Positions 1 to 10,929 of a stretch of 64,000 nucleotides of DNA are shown one piece after another. The translations under genes and the position numbers were made by a program. Positions within the stretch are counted from its first letter, which is position 1, and each line of letters starts with the position of its first letter. The stretch lies in assembly GCF_030035675.1 (NCBI RefSeq), contig NC_084481.1:232840927-232904926 (forward strand). Direction: 5' to 3'. The DNA is from Rhineura floridana (taxonomy: Eukaryota > Chordata > Lepidosauria > Squamata > Rhineuridae). Below the pieces are notes generated by a model that saw only the letters and a program-made list of their open reading frames with translations, ran no database searches and was not told where the DNA came from.

Positions 1-272
1 TCACACAAGAGCTCTGCCCATCTAGTCCAGCATCCTGTTCTCACAGGGGCCGGGGTCTCGCCGTTCATCGTCATCGGATGGCCACAGATTCTAGTGTTAT
101 GAGGGAGAGGGGGAAACGTCTCTCTGTCCATCTTCTCTACGCCATGCAGCATTTCCCCTGCTTTTTTCCCCCTGTTTGCCACCTTTTCCAGCTCTACAAT
201 ATCCTTTTTGAGATGAGGCAACCAAGAAGTGTGTGGTGGCCAGAAATGTGTGGGTTGGAAAAATGCTGCTCG
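1..272 (-). repeat. CR1-L3-type LINE 3' fragment
   Basis: Reverse complement of the same 3' region seen in the long LINE copy at 48.7-49.4 kb: it contains the complement of the 'aggatgctggactagatggg' signature and, further in, the complement of the ORF segment encoding the QRRATRMIKG/EKRRV region. It runs off the left edge of the window and lacks an internal part of the 3' UTR, so it is an old 5'-truncated and internally deleted copy. Confidence 0.75.
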
Positions 273-861
273 CTTATCTCAAATAAATAAATCTGGATTG
301 ACATCTTAAAACGTACATATTTTCTGCATATTTTCAACGTAATGCTGAGTATATTCAAGAGAAGGCCTTTGAATCTTGATGTGAAACCTGCCCTCCCAGA
401 TAGAGAGATATACACATACACAAAGATCAGACATGCCAGATCCTTGAGGCTGTGCTTTCCCCACACATCAAGAGACGCGGCAAGGGGCCCAGTTTGCCAG
501 TCATAAAAAATGAAGAAGGCATTGTGGAAAGCAGGTTGAATTCAGAGAGTTGTCTCCAACATTGGCAAAAATGAACTTATGGATAAGCCCTTAACCTTTC
601 CAAGCAAACTCCCTGCCACAGACTGCCCCCATTTTTAGCCTTCCTTCGTCGCTCTACCTGCTTTTGCCCCAGGCTCCACCCAGCCCAGGCATGTGGCCCC
701 CGGAAGCTTATCCAGAAGGGAATGCGGCCCTCAGGCTGAAATGTCTTCCCTATCCCTGGCATAGGAACTCAGGATCTTGAGGAACAAATTCTTTCTGGGT
801 GGGACTGGGTTTTCTTTAAAAAGTCCTCACAAAAATTCCTCAGCATTTTAGCGTGCTAGGA
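273..861. other. Mostly unassigned sequence with a hAT-like fragment
   Basis: No coding exon is recognisable. At about 610-765, read on the minus strand, there is a 'cagggatagggaa' start followed by 'gagggccgcattccc'. This resembles the hAT-type repeats whose termini read CAGGGRTGGGGAA, one of which lies at 25641. The rest shows no pattern I can name. Confidence 0.3.
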
Positions 862-1007
862 TAGATGGGCTAGTTGTCTAACTCAGTAGAAGGCAGGTTC
901 ATATTGCATGCCCATGTTGCATGCAGAAGGTCCCAGTTTCTGTCTCTGGCACCTCCAGGGAGGGCTGGGAAAGATTTCTGTCTGAAATCCGGAGAGCCAC
1001 TCCTAGT
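862..1007 (+). repeat. tRNA-headed SINE (family 1), degraded
   Basis: Aligns with better copies at 27343 and 36316: a tRNA-like head ('taactcagtagaaggc', 'gcatgcagaaggtcccag') followed by the body 'gggctgggaaagattt...gaaatccggagagcc'. The 3' half is missing where the CR1 copy begins at 1008. Confidence 0.6.
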
Positions 1008-1302
1008 CATAGAATCCTAGAATAATAGAGTTGGAAGAGGCCTGTAAGGCCATCCAGTCCAACCCCCCGCACAATGCAGGAATCCAAATCAAAGCATTCC
1101 CAACAGATGGCTGTCCAGCTGCCTCTTGAAGGCCTCCAGTGTCAGAGAGTCCACTACCTCTCTAGGTAATTGGTTCCATTGTCGTAGGGCTCTAACCGTT
1201 AGGAAGTTTTTCATGATGTTCAGTCGAAATCTGGCTTCCTGCAAGTTGAGCCCATTAGTCTGTGTCCTGCACTCTGGGATGATCGAGAAGATATCCCGGC
1301 CC
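1008..1302 (-). repeat. CR1 LINE 3' end
   Basis: Begins with the complement of the CR1 tail (repeated 'tcatagaatc' motif), then 'gagttggaagaggcctgtaaggccatccag' style sequence in which the complement of CR1's terminal coding region is still readable. Same family as the copies at 3952 and 4931. CR1 lacks a poly(A) tail and is usually 5'-truncated, as here. Confidence 0.85.
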
Positions 1303-1600
1303 TCCAGTCAGCATAGGCCACAGGGGCAGGGAATCCTACAGTTCACCAGCCACTTCCAGCCCTCAGAGGCCTTTAGTGAGGCCCTCAAGGTTTCCTCAGG
1401 GGGATCCACAGCTGAATTTACCTCGCCACCCAATGTTGCATGCAAATTGAACACCACCCAGTCTGCCAAACAGCTGATGGTGTACAGGGAGGGACATCCC
1501 CATGCCTGTTTGGCAAGCAGGAATGGTGGTGGTGCAAGATTTGCATGGGTGAGAGGGGAGGATTTATGTATGTGTGTGTGTGGTCTGATCCAGCAAAGCA
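1303..1600. other. Unassigned intronic sequence
   Basis: Nothing recognisable in about 300 bp between the CR1 copy and the next LINE fragment. The open frames here show no protein family features. Confidence 0.3.
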
Positions 1601-1627
1601 ATTCTTATATCTATATGGTCTATCGAT

Positions 1628-1831
1628 GTGCTTCTTTGAATGTCCTCTGGACATCCGATGAAGCTGAGTGTTGAAAGATTCAGGACAGACGAAAGTAAGG
1701 GCTTCTTCACGCAGCGCAGAGTTAAACTACGGGGTCCTGCTTGTGGGCGTCTCTTTTTTGGCTACTGTGAGAACAGGAGGGTGGACTAGATGGGCCCTTG
1801 GCCTGATCCAGCAGGCTGTTCTTACGTTCTT
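1628..1831 (+). repeat. CR1-L3-type LINE 3' fragment
   Basis: Contains the terminal coding segment ('gattcaggacagacgaaag', 'cttcacgcagcgcagagtta') joined by an internal deletion to the 3' UTR signature ('ctggcctgatccagcaggct' style ending in 'gttcttacgttctt'). It matches the better copy ending near 49372. Confidence 0.75.
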
Positions 1832-3951
1832 AAAAATATACCATTTAAGCTCCTGTGTGCTTTCAGAAGAGGATAGAAGCCCGTGCCCTGCCGTTTCCTC
1901 CCTTGGCAACACATCACACAGACACGGGCTTTTCAAAAGGAATTTTAGATGATGAGTATCCTCTCTTGGAATAGGGCTGAGGGTCAGTAGAAACATTTAG
2001 GGGACAGCACGGGGTATAGTTTTCCAGGGACTATTCCAGTTCAAAATCTGTGTATGATGGGAGGGAAATTGCACGTTGAAACTCGGACTGCAAACTTCAG
2101 TTGGCTTTCTCGGTAGACTAGTCAACTAAAACTTTGGTTGATTGACTGGTGGCAGTCAACAGCAGGAGCCAATTTTAGTCAGCAGGAAGTTATGTGGAAA
2201 AAATATATTGAGGCTATTTTAATTCTAGGCTATTACTGCAAGAGAGAAAGGGAGTGGGGGGAAGCAGACTTTTCCTTCAGGCATAAAGTGATAGCTCTTT
2301 ATTACATTGAAAGTTATTTAAGAGCACTTGCCTGACTGTAATTTGTTTTAACTGATTTTAATATTGTATTTTTAAATTGTTGTAACCTGCCCTGGGACTT
2401 TATTGTGAAGAACAGATAAGAATTCCTGTTCTTGTTTTTCCCCTTCTTTTTATTATTATTATTATTAGGTATCCATAAAGTATGCTATATTGAGGTTTTG
2501 TTAGTATGCAAATTTATTTTAAATATAACTGAATGACTAAACTGAATCGGACAGAAAACACTTAAATTAGTAAGCAACCTTAGTTTGAATGCTCTCTCGT
2601 TTCACAAACTTCCTGCTTGTTGAAAGCCAGCGTGTCAGGGAAAAGAACCTTACTCCCTGGTATGCTAGCTTCCATGTGCAGGGAATTCTGAATGTGCAGG
2701 AGACTTCAAATATATTATTTTCCCCTTCCCCCACCCGTGTCCAGTTCTGTACTGTACAACATGCATTCTCTTCGCCTTTCAGTTAGCCCTTAGCTGATGG
2801 GATCCACTGTGACTTACAACTCTGTGATTCTTGGATGCCATGACTGGCTCAGCTGCCTTCAGCGCCCTATCTCTGGCTTTGATTCCCAGGTGCAAAAGTC
2901 CCAAGTTGTGAATAACACTATAATCCCACGAAATGAAGCTGTGAGGAGTAATAGGGCCTCTGGTGCTAGGAAGAGGAGTGGCTCTTTTTTAAAGCTTCTG
3001 TTGCTCAGGCAACAAATAGCACTATTCTGTGGGTGTCTAGCAGGTAAAAAGAAAAAAGAAACAGGTGATGAGGTTGTGAAATGTTATGGCATTTTGCAGT
3101 GTGTGTGGTGCATGTGTGAGCCCGTACTCTTCATGGCAAAGTGTCGCAAACTAGATACAAAAACAGGACTGCCTGGAATCAGTGCCTCTGCACCGTGCAG
3201 GTCTCATACCAGTGATAACAAAGGTCACTGTCCAAGCGAGAGAGATGTGGGGTCTTTCTTCTGCTTCATTTTGAGCCGGGATCTCGGGACCCATTTTCAC
3301 AGGTCCCACAGGGGATCTTGACATGTGAAGAATATCAAAGAGCTTTTCTTTTCTTAATAAAACTGAGCATGTGCAGAGTGCACATCTCTCACAACTGGGT
3401 AGCTGCAAGCAGTCATTTTGCTTCTGGGATTAAGGGCAATTGACTCACAAGTATTTGTGATTTTTGAGACTAATCTGATCTGAGGGCACTGCTACAGCAA
3501 AGGTTTTGAAGCTAAAGAGGTTTGGGTCTGGTCAGTACCCTGAGTGGGTGATCACCTGGAAGCCCCATTTATGCTGTTTTGGGCTCCCTAGGTGAGATAG
3601 TAAGACATTTGACATGAAATCAGGCTTCACCTGATGAGAAACCTCCTGCTGAGTGTGGCCACCCATCACCCATTGATGATTGCTCACCCTCTCTCCAGAA
3701 GCAAGCAGGTTTCTTTGTTCCTCATACTACTCTAAATCCAAGAAAAAGCAAGGCCCTGCTGAAGGGAGTGTGGGTGAGGGAACAGTCAGTAGCGGTGCAG
3801 ACTGGCTAGCTGCTACAGTCACTCAGAGGCTTCTCACCATGTGAAACCTAAATTGTGGACTCCTAGGTGAACCATAGCACAATCTGGTGTGAAATATATC
3901 ATACAAAATACCCCTTGGGCAAGATACAGGAGCCACCAAAAACAGCAGAGT
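1832..3951. other. Unassigned; one L2-like tail inside
   Basis: About 2.1 kb with no gene-like signal. The stretch 2290-2430 looks like an old L2-type LINE 3' end ('aaattgttgtaacctgccctggga'), followed by a short (ATT)n at about 2450-2467. Open frames of up to 174 codons at 2797-3321 show no recognisable domain and no splice or start context that I can support. Confidence 0.3.
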
Positions 3952-4357
3952 TCATAGAATCATAGAATAGTAGAGTTGGAAGGGGCCTATAAGGCCATCA
4001 AGTCCAACCCCCTGCTCAATGCAGGAATCCAAATCAAAGCATTCCCAACGGATGGCTGTCCAGCTGCCTCTTGAAGGCCTCCAGTGTCGGAGAGCCCACT
4101 ACCTCTCTAGGTCATTGGTTCCATTGTCGTATGGCTCTAACAGTTAGGAAGTTTTTCCTGATGTCCAGTCGAAATCTGGCTTCCTGCAACTTGAACCCAT
4201 TATTCTGTGTCCTGCACTCTGGGATGATCAAGAAGAGATCCTGGCCCTCCTCTGTGTGGCAACCTTTCATGTACTTGAAGAGTGCTATCGTATCTACCCA
4301 TAGTCTTCTCTTCTCCAGGCTAAACATGCCCAGTTCTTTCAGTCTCTCCTCATAGAG
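3952..4357 (-). repeat. CR1 LINE 3' end (long copy)
   Basis: The best CR1 copy in this part of the window. From the tail 'tcatagaatcatagaatag' it runs about 400 bp through the complement of the terminal ORF2 region. On the minus strand the segment before 4112 reads EKRRLWVDTIALFKYMKG, which is the C-terminal region conserved in CR1 ORF2. 5'-truncated. Confidence 0.88.
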
Positions 4358-4419
4358 TGGCCATGCTGGCTGGGGCTGATGGGAGTTGTAGTTTTAAAAA
4401 GTAACTTGGCCAAGCTCTG
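4358..4419 (+). repeat. Half of a palindromic hAT MITE (TIR CAGAGCTTGG)
   Basis: Matches the right arm of the complete 117-bp MITE at 26778-26894: 'tggccatgctggctggggc', 'gatgggagttgtagtt', then 'ccaagctctg'. The left arm is absent, and the copy abuts the internal end of the CR1 fragment. Confidence 0.7.
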
Positions 4420-4644
4420 CAAAAGGGCAGGTGAAGGCCAGACTATAAATACAAATAATAAATAAAAAACTAAACAGAGGGCACCTTCAAATAGAGAACT
4501 GCCTTCTGCAAAGTAGGGCACATGACCACCTTTGCCAAATCGCATCCCTCCCCTCTCGTTTCCTCCACACTGAAAGGCAGCTTGTTTCACTCTCTCACCT
4601 GAATGGGTTTCGCATTCCCCAAGCCTCCTTCAAACACAAACATT

Positions 4645-4806
4645 AGAATATAGGAATACAGGAAGCCGGCTTGATACTGAGTCAGACTGTTGGCCCACCT
4701 AGCTTAGTATTGTCTACACACTGGCTGGCAGCAGCTCTCCAAGGTTTCAGGCAGGGAATCCAGGCCTTCTGCATGCAAAGCAGATGCTCTACCACAAAAC
4801 TGCCTC
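4645..4806 (-). repeat. tRNA-headed SINE (family 1)
   Basis: Complement of the full SINE: tail 'ggaatacaggaagccggct', body 'actgagtcagactgttgg', then head complement 'gcatgcaaagcagatgctct'. Pol III A and B box remnants are visible in the head. Confidence 0.75.
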
Positions 4807-4930
4807 CTGCATCAGCTGACTATTCTGATGAGCGATGAATCGGCTCCTTCATTTGCAAGGCTGAGCTTCACAAGACATAGCTGCCGGTTACCGGTGACAC
4901 CAAGCTCAAAACAGAACTGGTTCTTCCGAT

Positions 4931-5036
4931 GCCATCTGTTGGGAATACTTTGATCTGGATTCCTGCATTGAGCAGGGGGTTGGACTTGATGGCCTTATAG
5001 GCCCCTTCCAACTCTACTGTTCTATGATTCTGTGAT
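4931..5036 (+). repeat. CR1 LINE 3' end
   Basis: Sense-strand CR1 tail: 'cctgcattgagcagggggtt', 'ggacttgatggccttatag', ending 'ttctatgattctgtgat'. The 8-bp microsatellite-like end is typical of CR1. Confidence 0.88.
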
Positions 5037-5690
5037 GCAAAGCCCTGCAAGATACTAAATGCCTGCTTCTCCGATAGGATCAGAAGTTAAGAAACTCTGG
5101 GCTCTGTTGGGGTCGATTCCACCAAAGTTTCCTTGCAACTGCTTAATTATTTATTAGTTATCATTATTACTATTTATTTATTAAATTTATACCCCATCCT
5201 TCCTCCCAGTAGGAGCCCAGAGCTTAATTAGCCTCTCCCTTCATCCCACACAAGGCTTCTGTTAGAAAGCAGAGGTCCCGCTCTCAGGCAGCTGCAGGCA
5301 CTTCAGTTTCTGGCTGGCAGAGCAGAAACGGATCTGGGAAAGTGTTGATTAAGACACAGCAGCGCTTGTGGGTCTCTGTTTGACAAAACGGAAGGAGGTG
5401 CTGTCTCTGATACGCTTTCCAATAGCAGGGCAACTCTCTGCTTCCACCTGTGTGGCCTGCGGTTTCGACCAAATGCGGCTCACTGCTGAGGAGTGCCCTG
5501 TGGCTAAAGAGAGGAGCAACCTTAATATATTATGAATATAAGTGATGGAGGTGATCCATTCTGGAGGTGTGTTTTAACAGGTGTTATTTTCTTTTATATA
5601 TCTATTTATTGAAAAAAATTAAGTCTGCAAGCCAAACACCCATCTGTCAAAAGCCAAATAATTGCATTTCTCAAGATCTGAAGCTCTGTT
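5037..5690. other. Unassigned; short L2-like tail
   Basis: About 5160-5225 is the complement of an L2-type LINE tail ('accccatccttcctcccagt'). The remaining sequence has no recognisable feature. Confidence 0.35.
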
Positions 5691-5699
5691 GCTGAATCA

Positions 5700-5915
5700 G
5701 TGCAGATCCACGCCATACTTCTAAAGCGTATCCAACACACATTTAAAGCACATGATTTCCCTGAAAGAATTCTGGGGACTGGTTTTTCCCATCACAGATC
5801 TCCAAATTCCCAGCATCCTTAACAACCTACAGTTCCCATGATTCTTTGGGGAAAGTCATGTGCTTTAAATGCGCATTGGAAGTGCTTTAGATGTATGATG
5901 TGGACCTGTTGTGGG
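5700..5915. repeat. Palindromic MITE (family 2, AATTCCCA...TTCTTTGGGG core)
   Basis: Imperfect inverted repeat: 'tttaaagcacatgatttccc' and 'gaattctggggact' on the left mirror 'cccatgattctttggggaaa' and 'gtcatgtgctttaaatg' on the right. The same design recurs at 20810-21045 and 43216-43400. Superfamily not certain; no target duplication that I can define. Confidence 0.65.
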
Positions 5916-6059
5916 AGGAACCGCTGGCTCTGATCCCAACCTCAGCCTCCCTGCATTCAAGGCCCCATTTGCAGAGCTCTGCATGCATGCACCCAACTGT
6001 GTATTCACTTAGTACTCTGCTAATTAAAAAAAAAGTTTTGGATAGCATCTAGGGTCAAT

Positions 6060-6225
6060 GATAATCACAAAGTGTCCTGCATTGCTTTAAGGACTTATGA
6101 TGGTATAAGCTGTTGGTGGGCTAGTTTGCTTCATTCCTACAATTCCCAAAGTAATTTTACAATCTGTCCCTCTTCCCAGGGAACTCTGGGAATTGTAGTT
6201 GGGCATTTTTTGCACCATATATTCA
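6060..6225. repeat. Partial palindromic MITE (family 2)
   Basis: Contains 'ctacaattcccaaagtaatt' and the mirrored 'gggaactctgggaattgtag', the core of MITE family 2, but the outer arms have decayed. Confidence 0.45.
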
Positions 6226-6650
6226 TTCCTTGGCCAACACACTTAGACCACTTCCATGCGGGAGGGGGGTTAGCATGTCTGGACCATCCTCTGTGCTCCC
6301 AAACTTTGATAGTGGCTATCACCATTTGAGGCTGGGCCTGATGGAAATTCCCTTTTCCATTACAATTAATTGTATCCTGAAGGGCTCAGGCTGAAACCTA
6401 GATATGGCTTTCCTTGTTTCAAGCTGAGATGAGCTGAATCTTCCAAACAAAAGACAGCCGGAGGCTGCAATAGTACAATTTAGTTCCATTTAATTGACAT
6501 TATGTGGGTCATCACCCCTACATGCACAGAATTAGGGGAGGGACGTACTTAAGAAACCTACTTCTCTGATCTTTCATATGAATTTTGGGTGCTTTATAAG
6601 TTAAAAATAAGAAATGCTACCAGTCTTATTTATTTGCAGTTTTCATACCC
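6226..6650. other. Unassigned intronic sequence
   Basis: No repeat or exon that I can name. Confidence 0.25.
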
Positions 6651-6654
6651 TGCT

Positions 6655-7070
6655 TTATAAATATCAACCTTTAACAGAGGATTAGACAAATTCATGGAAG
6701 ATAAAGTTGGCCATAATGGCAAGTAGCCATTGATATGTTCCACCTCCCCTGTCAGAGGCAGTATGTCTGCTGGGGAGGACAAGTGGGGTAAGTTGCTGTT
6801 GCACTCAGGTCCTGCTTGCAGGCCTCCCATTGAGGCATCTGTCTAGCTACTATGAAATTGGATGCTGGACTAGATAGATTTCAGCCCGGTATTCTTCAAA
6901 TTTGGGTTCCCAGATGCTGTTGGACCACAACACCCATGCTCCCTTGACTAGTGGCTAAGCTGGCTAGGGATGATGGGTGTTGTAGTCCAAAAACATCTCA
7001 GAACCCAAGGCTGAAGAACAGTATTTTAACCTCATCCAGCTGCCAGGTTCTTCTGATGTTCTCCTGTGCT
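6655..7070 (+). repeat. CR1-L3-type LINE 3' fragment split by a MITE
   Basis: Left part shows 'ggattagacaaattcatgga', 'tgcactcaggtcctgcttgc' and 'ggatgctggactagataga'. After an inserted MITE (about 6889-7014) the LINE appears to resume near 7023 with 'ctcatccagctgccaggttc', corresponding to the 'ctgatccagcaggctcttc' tail of other copies. Confidence 0.65.
6889..7014. repeat. Palindromic hAT-type MITE (family 1) inside a LINE
   Basis: Inverted repeat with arms 'gggttcccagatgctgttgg' and 'tgttgtagtccaaaaacatc...gaaccca' around a centre containing 'ctagtggctaagctggctag'. Flanks ('ccggtatt' left, 'acagtatt' right) agree at 6 of 8 positions, compatible with a decayed 8-bp hAT duplication. Confidence 0.6.
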
Positions 7071-7094
7071 GCTAGGAGAAAACTCCTACAGAGT

Positions 7095-7479
7095 TCTCCT
7101 GGATAGAGGGAACTCTCTCTCTCTCTCATAACACTAGAACTCATGGACATCCAGTAAATGTTGTAAGATTTGGGACAAACAAAAGAAGGTACTTCTTCAC
7201 ATAGCACATACTTAAGTTATGGAGTTTGCTCCCACAAGAGGCAGTGGTGGCCACCAACTTGGAAGGCTTTAAAAGTGGATCTGTATGTTCTGTCTCCACT
7301 GTTGGAGGACGCATGCTTCTGAATACCAGTTGTTGGAGCTCGTGGGAGGTGACAGTGCTCTTGCACTCAGGTTTTGCTTGTGAGTTTCCTATTGGGGCAA
7401 CTGGTTGGCCACTGTGAGAACAGGATGCTGGACTAGATGGGCCACTGGCCTGATCCTGCAGGGGTTTTCTTGTGTTCTT
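7095..7479 (+). repeat. CR1-L3-type LINE 3' end
   Basis: Terminal ORF region ('cataacactagaactcatgg', 'cttcttcacatagcacata', 'gagtttgctcccacaagagg') runs into the family 3' UTR and tail ('ggactagatgggccactggc', 'ttcttgtgttctt'). Collinear with 48955-49372. Confidence 0.8.
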
Positions 7480-8130
7480 AAATAAATATAAAGTAGCTTG
7501 CAAAAGAAAACATTTGATAACAGTGAAAAACACAAACTGAGACAAATAAAATGATCAGAAGAATAAAAACATACCAGCATTAAAAACACAATTCTAAAGG
7601 CTGCCAAAGGCTGCCTAAGGGCCTGTTTGATGCAGTTGTACACACAGCTCTGCAGGCAGAGAGGAGGCCATGGGCATGACATCTATATCTCCTGAACAGC
7701 CCTTAGTGGGGAGCAATATGGGCGGGAAGAACGAGCACAGAGAATGAGTGTTTTCAGTGATGATTCCAAGTTTGTAGAATGCTCTCCCAGGGAAGCATGC
7801 CTAGTGCCAACACTGCCGTCTTTAAGGTGCCAGGCTGGAAGATATCTCTGGCCACACATTTGGTCTTTAACTAAGATTGTACTGTGGATTTGATTTGACT
7901 GATTGATTGATTGTCTGCCTATGGTCTTCATCTTTTAGTGGGTGGGATAGGATCTGCCCTTTCTGTTCTTGTTGTTAAATAAAAACCTTTAGAATTCTTT
8001 TTTCTGATGTGTTTTATTCTTTGTATTTGGTTTCAAATTATTAGCAAGCTGTTTAGTATTTTATATATTTGTAAGTTGCTTTGAGACACTTTTTGCAGAA
8101 AGTTATGAACAAATGCAATAAATAATAAGA
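7480..8130 (+). repeat. Probable old L2-like LINE 3' region
   Basis: 'agaatgctctcccagggaag' (degraded form of the L2 segment encoding the 'LWNSLP' motif), and a 3' end reading 'gtaagttgctttgagacact' then 'aatgcaataaataataa'. Strongly diverged, so family and 5' boundary are uncertain. Confidence 0.4.
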
Positions 8131-8463
8131 GGCGTAATCATAAAAGATAGGCGTCTGGTAGTGGGTCACCAGCAATAGGGCTTGAAAGGGGAGTGTTGGG
8201 AGTGGAATCTGTGGGTCTCTACAGGATCCAAATCTCCCCCTGACATGGGCCCCATCCACAAAGGGCCAAAAATTAAGCCAATCCTGGAACACACATAACT
8301 CTTTTCCTCTCTGAGGGTTTCAGTGGGAGGAGGGAAAAAATTAAAAGCCAAATGGAGAGGGGGGAAACAGGGAAAAGCTGCCTACCGCATGTTCCACTTG
8401 GGCTGGAATGAGCCATTAGGGGGTTAGGAGGTGGCAGTTTCTCCATCACGGAATCTCTCTCTG
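8131..8463. other. Unassigned intronic sequence
   Basis: No repeat or exon recognised. Confidence 0.25.
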
Positions 8464-8465
8464 TC

Positions 8466-8467
<2 letters not shown>

Positions 8468-8547
<80 letters not shown>

Positions 8548-8552
8548 GAGAG
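8468..8552. repeat. Compound (CA)n-(GA)n microsatellite
   Basis: About 40 bp of CA/AC repeats with one interruption, followed by about 40 bp of GA repeats with single-base interruptions. A likely polymorphic locus. Confidence 0.95.
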
Positions 8553-9620
8553 GATTACTTGGAAAAGCATCAAAAGAAATCAGTAATTAAAAGGCCTGGT
8601 GGAAATAAACGGTTGTCAATGCCCACCTAAAATCAGAAAGAGAGGGAGCTTGGTGCTCCTCCCTGGAGCAAAGAACTGCACAACTGTGGTACCACCCCGA
8701 AAAGACCCCGTCCCCTGTACACACCAGCCTGATCTTGAGCAACAATGCATCAGAGAACAGAGGCACTGACATGGATCTCAGGGCTGGGGCAGGTTCAAAT
8801 GAGAATACAGAAACCCTCTTTATTGCTGGAAGCCCTTCTCGACCACTGCTGTCATCTCGAGGTTTGCTCCTCTTTGCTCATTTGCTCCCACGTTTGCCTG
8901 TGCAGCCAAAAGGGCTAAAGATATGAAAACCAAACTTCCAAGGGCCAAACCAGATCTGACTGTAAATGCACAGTGGCCTCTGAATATGGCAAGGAAGAGC
9001 CTGAGGGCAGCAGAGGCTGTCTTAGGCCAGGCTGCGTGGCACACACAGTTTTGGCCTCCTACAGATCCCTGCTGCTCCCAGCTCCTCTGCATCTGCTGCC
9101 CAAGGCAGCTTCCTCATTCTGCTTAATGGTAGGGCCGGCCCCGTGTGTGCACGACTCTGTAATAATAGGGCATGCGACATGTTTGCTGTACTTGAAGCGT
9201 TGATACAGGCCCATGTGAATACTGTGCGCCAGGTGCTGACTGCTAATTTATTAATTCATCTTTGGAACAGATACCTAATTAAAGCAGTCCACGAGGCTTT
9301 ATGCCAAGGGGACAGTTATTGGGGCAGATTCTTTTGTCGTTGCTGAAGTCATTGCTGGAACGAATCCCACAGGCCCCCGGACCAGGTGTGAGTTGCCTTT
9401 GTTTGGTGGTTACTAAAAATAAAGCATCAGTAGAGGACTGGAGGTGGCTTCAGACGCTGGAGAAGATGACGCAATTTTGCCAAGGGAAAGGAAAGTTCAA
9501 GCTTCAGTTCTGACAGGGAGGTGGCCCGATGGGCTGTCAGAAGTCGAGAGGAGGTGGTTAGTCAACATTCAAGAGCTGGCATTGGGGTGGGGCCTTAAAT
9601 AGTATGGTGTCCCTTCCTTG
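8553..9620. other. Unassigned intronic sequence
   Basis: Roughly 1.07 kb without a recognisable repeat or exon. The open frames of up to 90 codons look like chance. Confidence 0.25.
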
Positions 9621-10039
9621 CAGGGCCAGCACCAGACATGATTGGGCCCTTGGGCACCAGCCTGCCCTGGGCCCACGGCACCCACCCACACATACTTCTT
9701 CTGCTGCAGTAAATGCTGGCCACGCTGCACACGCATGTCTGCCATAAACCAAGATGGCAGCCGAAGCATCAGTCCCTTAGGGGAGCCTCAGCTGCCATCT
9801 TGGTTGATGGCAGGCATGCCCACAGCGCAGCCAGCATTCACCCCAATGGGAGAGGTAGGTGTGGTGTGCAGGCAGGCATTATGGACCTGCACGGTTCTAG
9901 GGGGGTGCCTGGGAGCTCCCTTTCTGTAATCCATGGCAGGATCAGGAGCCAAATGGGATCACTACCCTTCAGAGGCCCCTCTGGGACCCAGGGGCCCTCA
10001 GCCAGGGCCCAACCTGGCCACCTTCTGGCACTGGGCCTG
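9621..10039. mobile_element. hAT non-autonomous element (TIR CAGGGCCAGC), with TSD
   Basis: Starts 'cagggccagcaccag' and ends 'ctggcactgggcctg', an inverted terminal repeat. Flanks 9613-9620 (cttccttg) and 10040-10047 (ctttcttg) match at 7 of 8 positions, the duplication length of hAT elements. Internally 'accaagatggcagc' and 'gctgccatcttggttgatgg' form a second inverted pair. A second copy of the family, split by a LINE, lies at 46927-49776. No transposase. Confidence 0.85.
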
Positions 10040-10274
10040 CTTTCTTGGGTCGGCCTCAATCCTCTCTCACTTCTTCATACTTTTTTAAAAGGTTGAGGCA
10101 CGATCTCCAGGTTGACATCTGGCAATCCTTAGCAACCCATTTTTTCCAGCTTGGCACTTTAAAGAGGGTTGAGTTGGGAAACAAGGTATCACCTAAAACA
10201 GCACACCATATCTACCCAACCAATCCTGTAGATCAGGAGGTCCATTCCATTCTGCAGCATGTCGGACCTGGGCC
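10040..10274. other. Unassigned sequence
   Basis: No feature recognised between the hAT element and the L2-like fragment. Confidence 0.25.
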
Positions 10275-10929
10275 TTCAGTGTGATGTCACTGGCCCTTTG
10301 GAGCTCCCTCCCATTAGATATCAGACAGACACTGTCTCTCTGATCTTTTTTTTTTTTTTTTCAATAATTTTTATTCAGATTTTCATAAAACATACAAGAC
10401 GAAATCATAAAACATTCAAAGACAAAAAACAAAATCAAAAATAGTTAAACAAAAAAAAAAAGAAAAAAAAAAAACAAAAATAAAAAATAAAGAGTAAAAT
10501 ATTGACTTCCCATTTGTCAAAGATCAAATCAGTTATAAGTCTATAATATATAACAATCCTGTCTCTTAAGTCATATTATAAAATCACTTTCCTCCAGTAG
10601 TTATCTTACTTAATCATCAAATCTCATAAACATTACTTTATTCTTTCCACAAAAAGTCAAAGAGAGGTTTCAATTCTTTAAGAAATATATCTATCAATTT
10701 TTTTTTCCAGATAAGCATATCGATTAATCCATCTCATTACTAATTATGATAATCTTATTGTCATAACCATAGTCAAAATAAACATTTCAATTAATCCATC
10801 ACATCAGAATCTGTTAGGTTCAGTAATTTCAGTAGCCATTGTTCTATTATCCCTATTAGTTCCATTTTCCATCTTCCATCTTCAGTAGTCTTGTTAAGTC
10901 CAGTAATTTCAATATCCAATCTTCCATTA

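Noticed and set aside
2797-3321. 174-codon open frame as a possible gene
   Set aside because: No domain, no conserved motif, no splice or promoter context. The length is within chance for 64 kb.
8468-8552. CRISPR-like or satellite array
   Set aside because: Simple dinucleotide repeats without spacers; no CRISPR-type structure occurs in the window.
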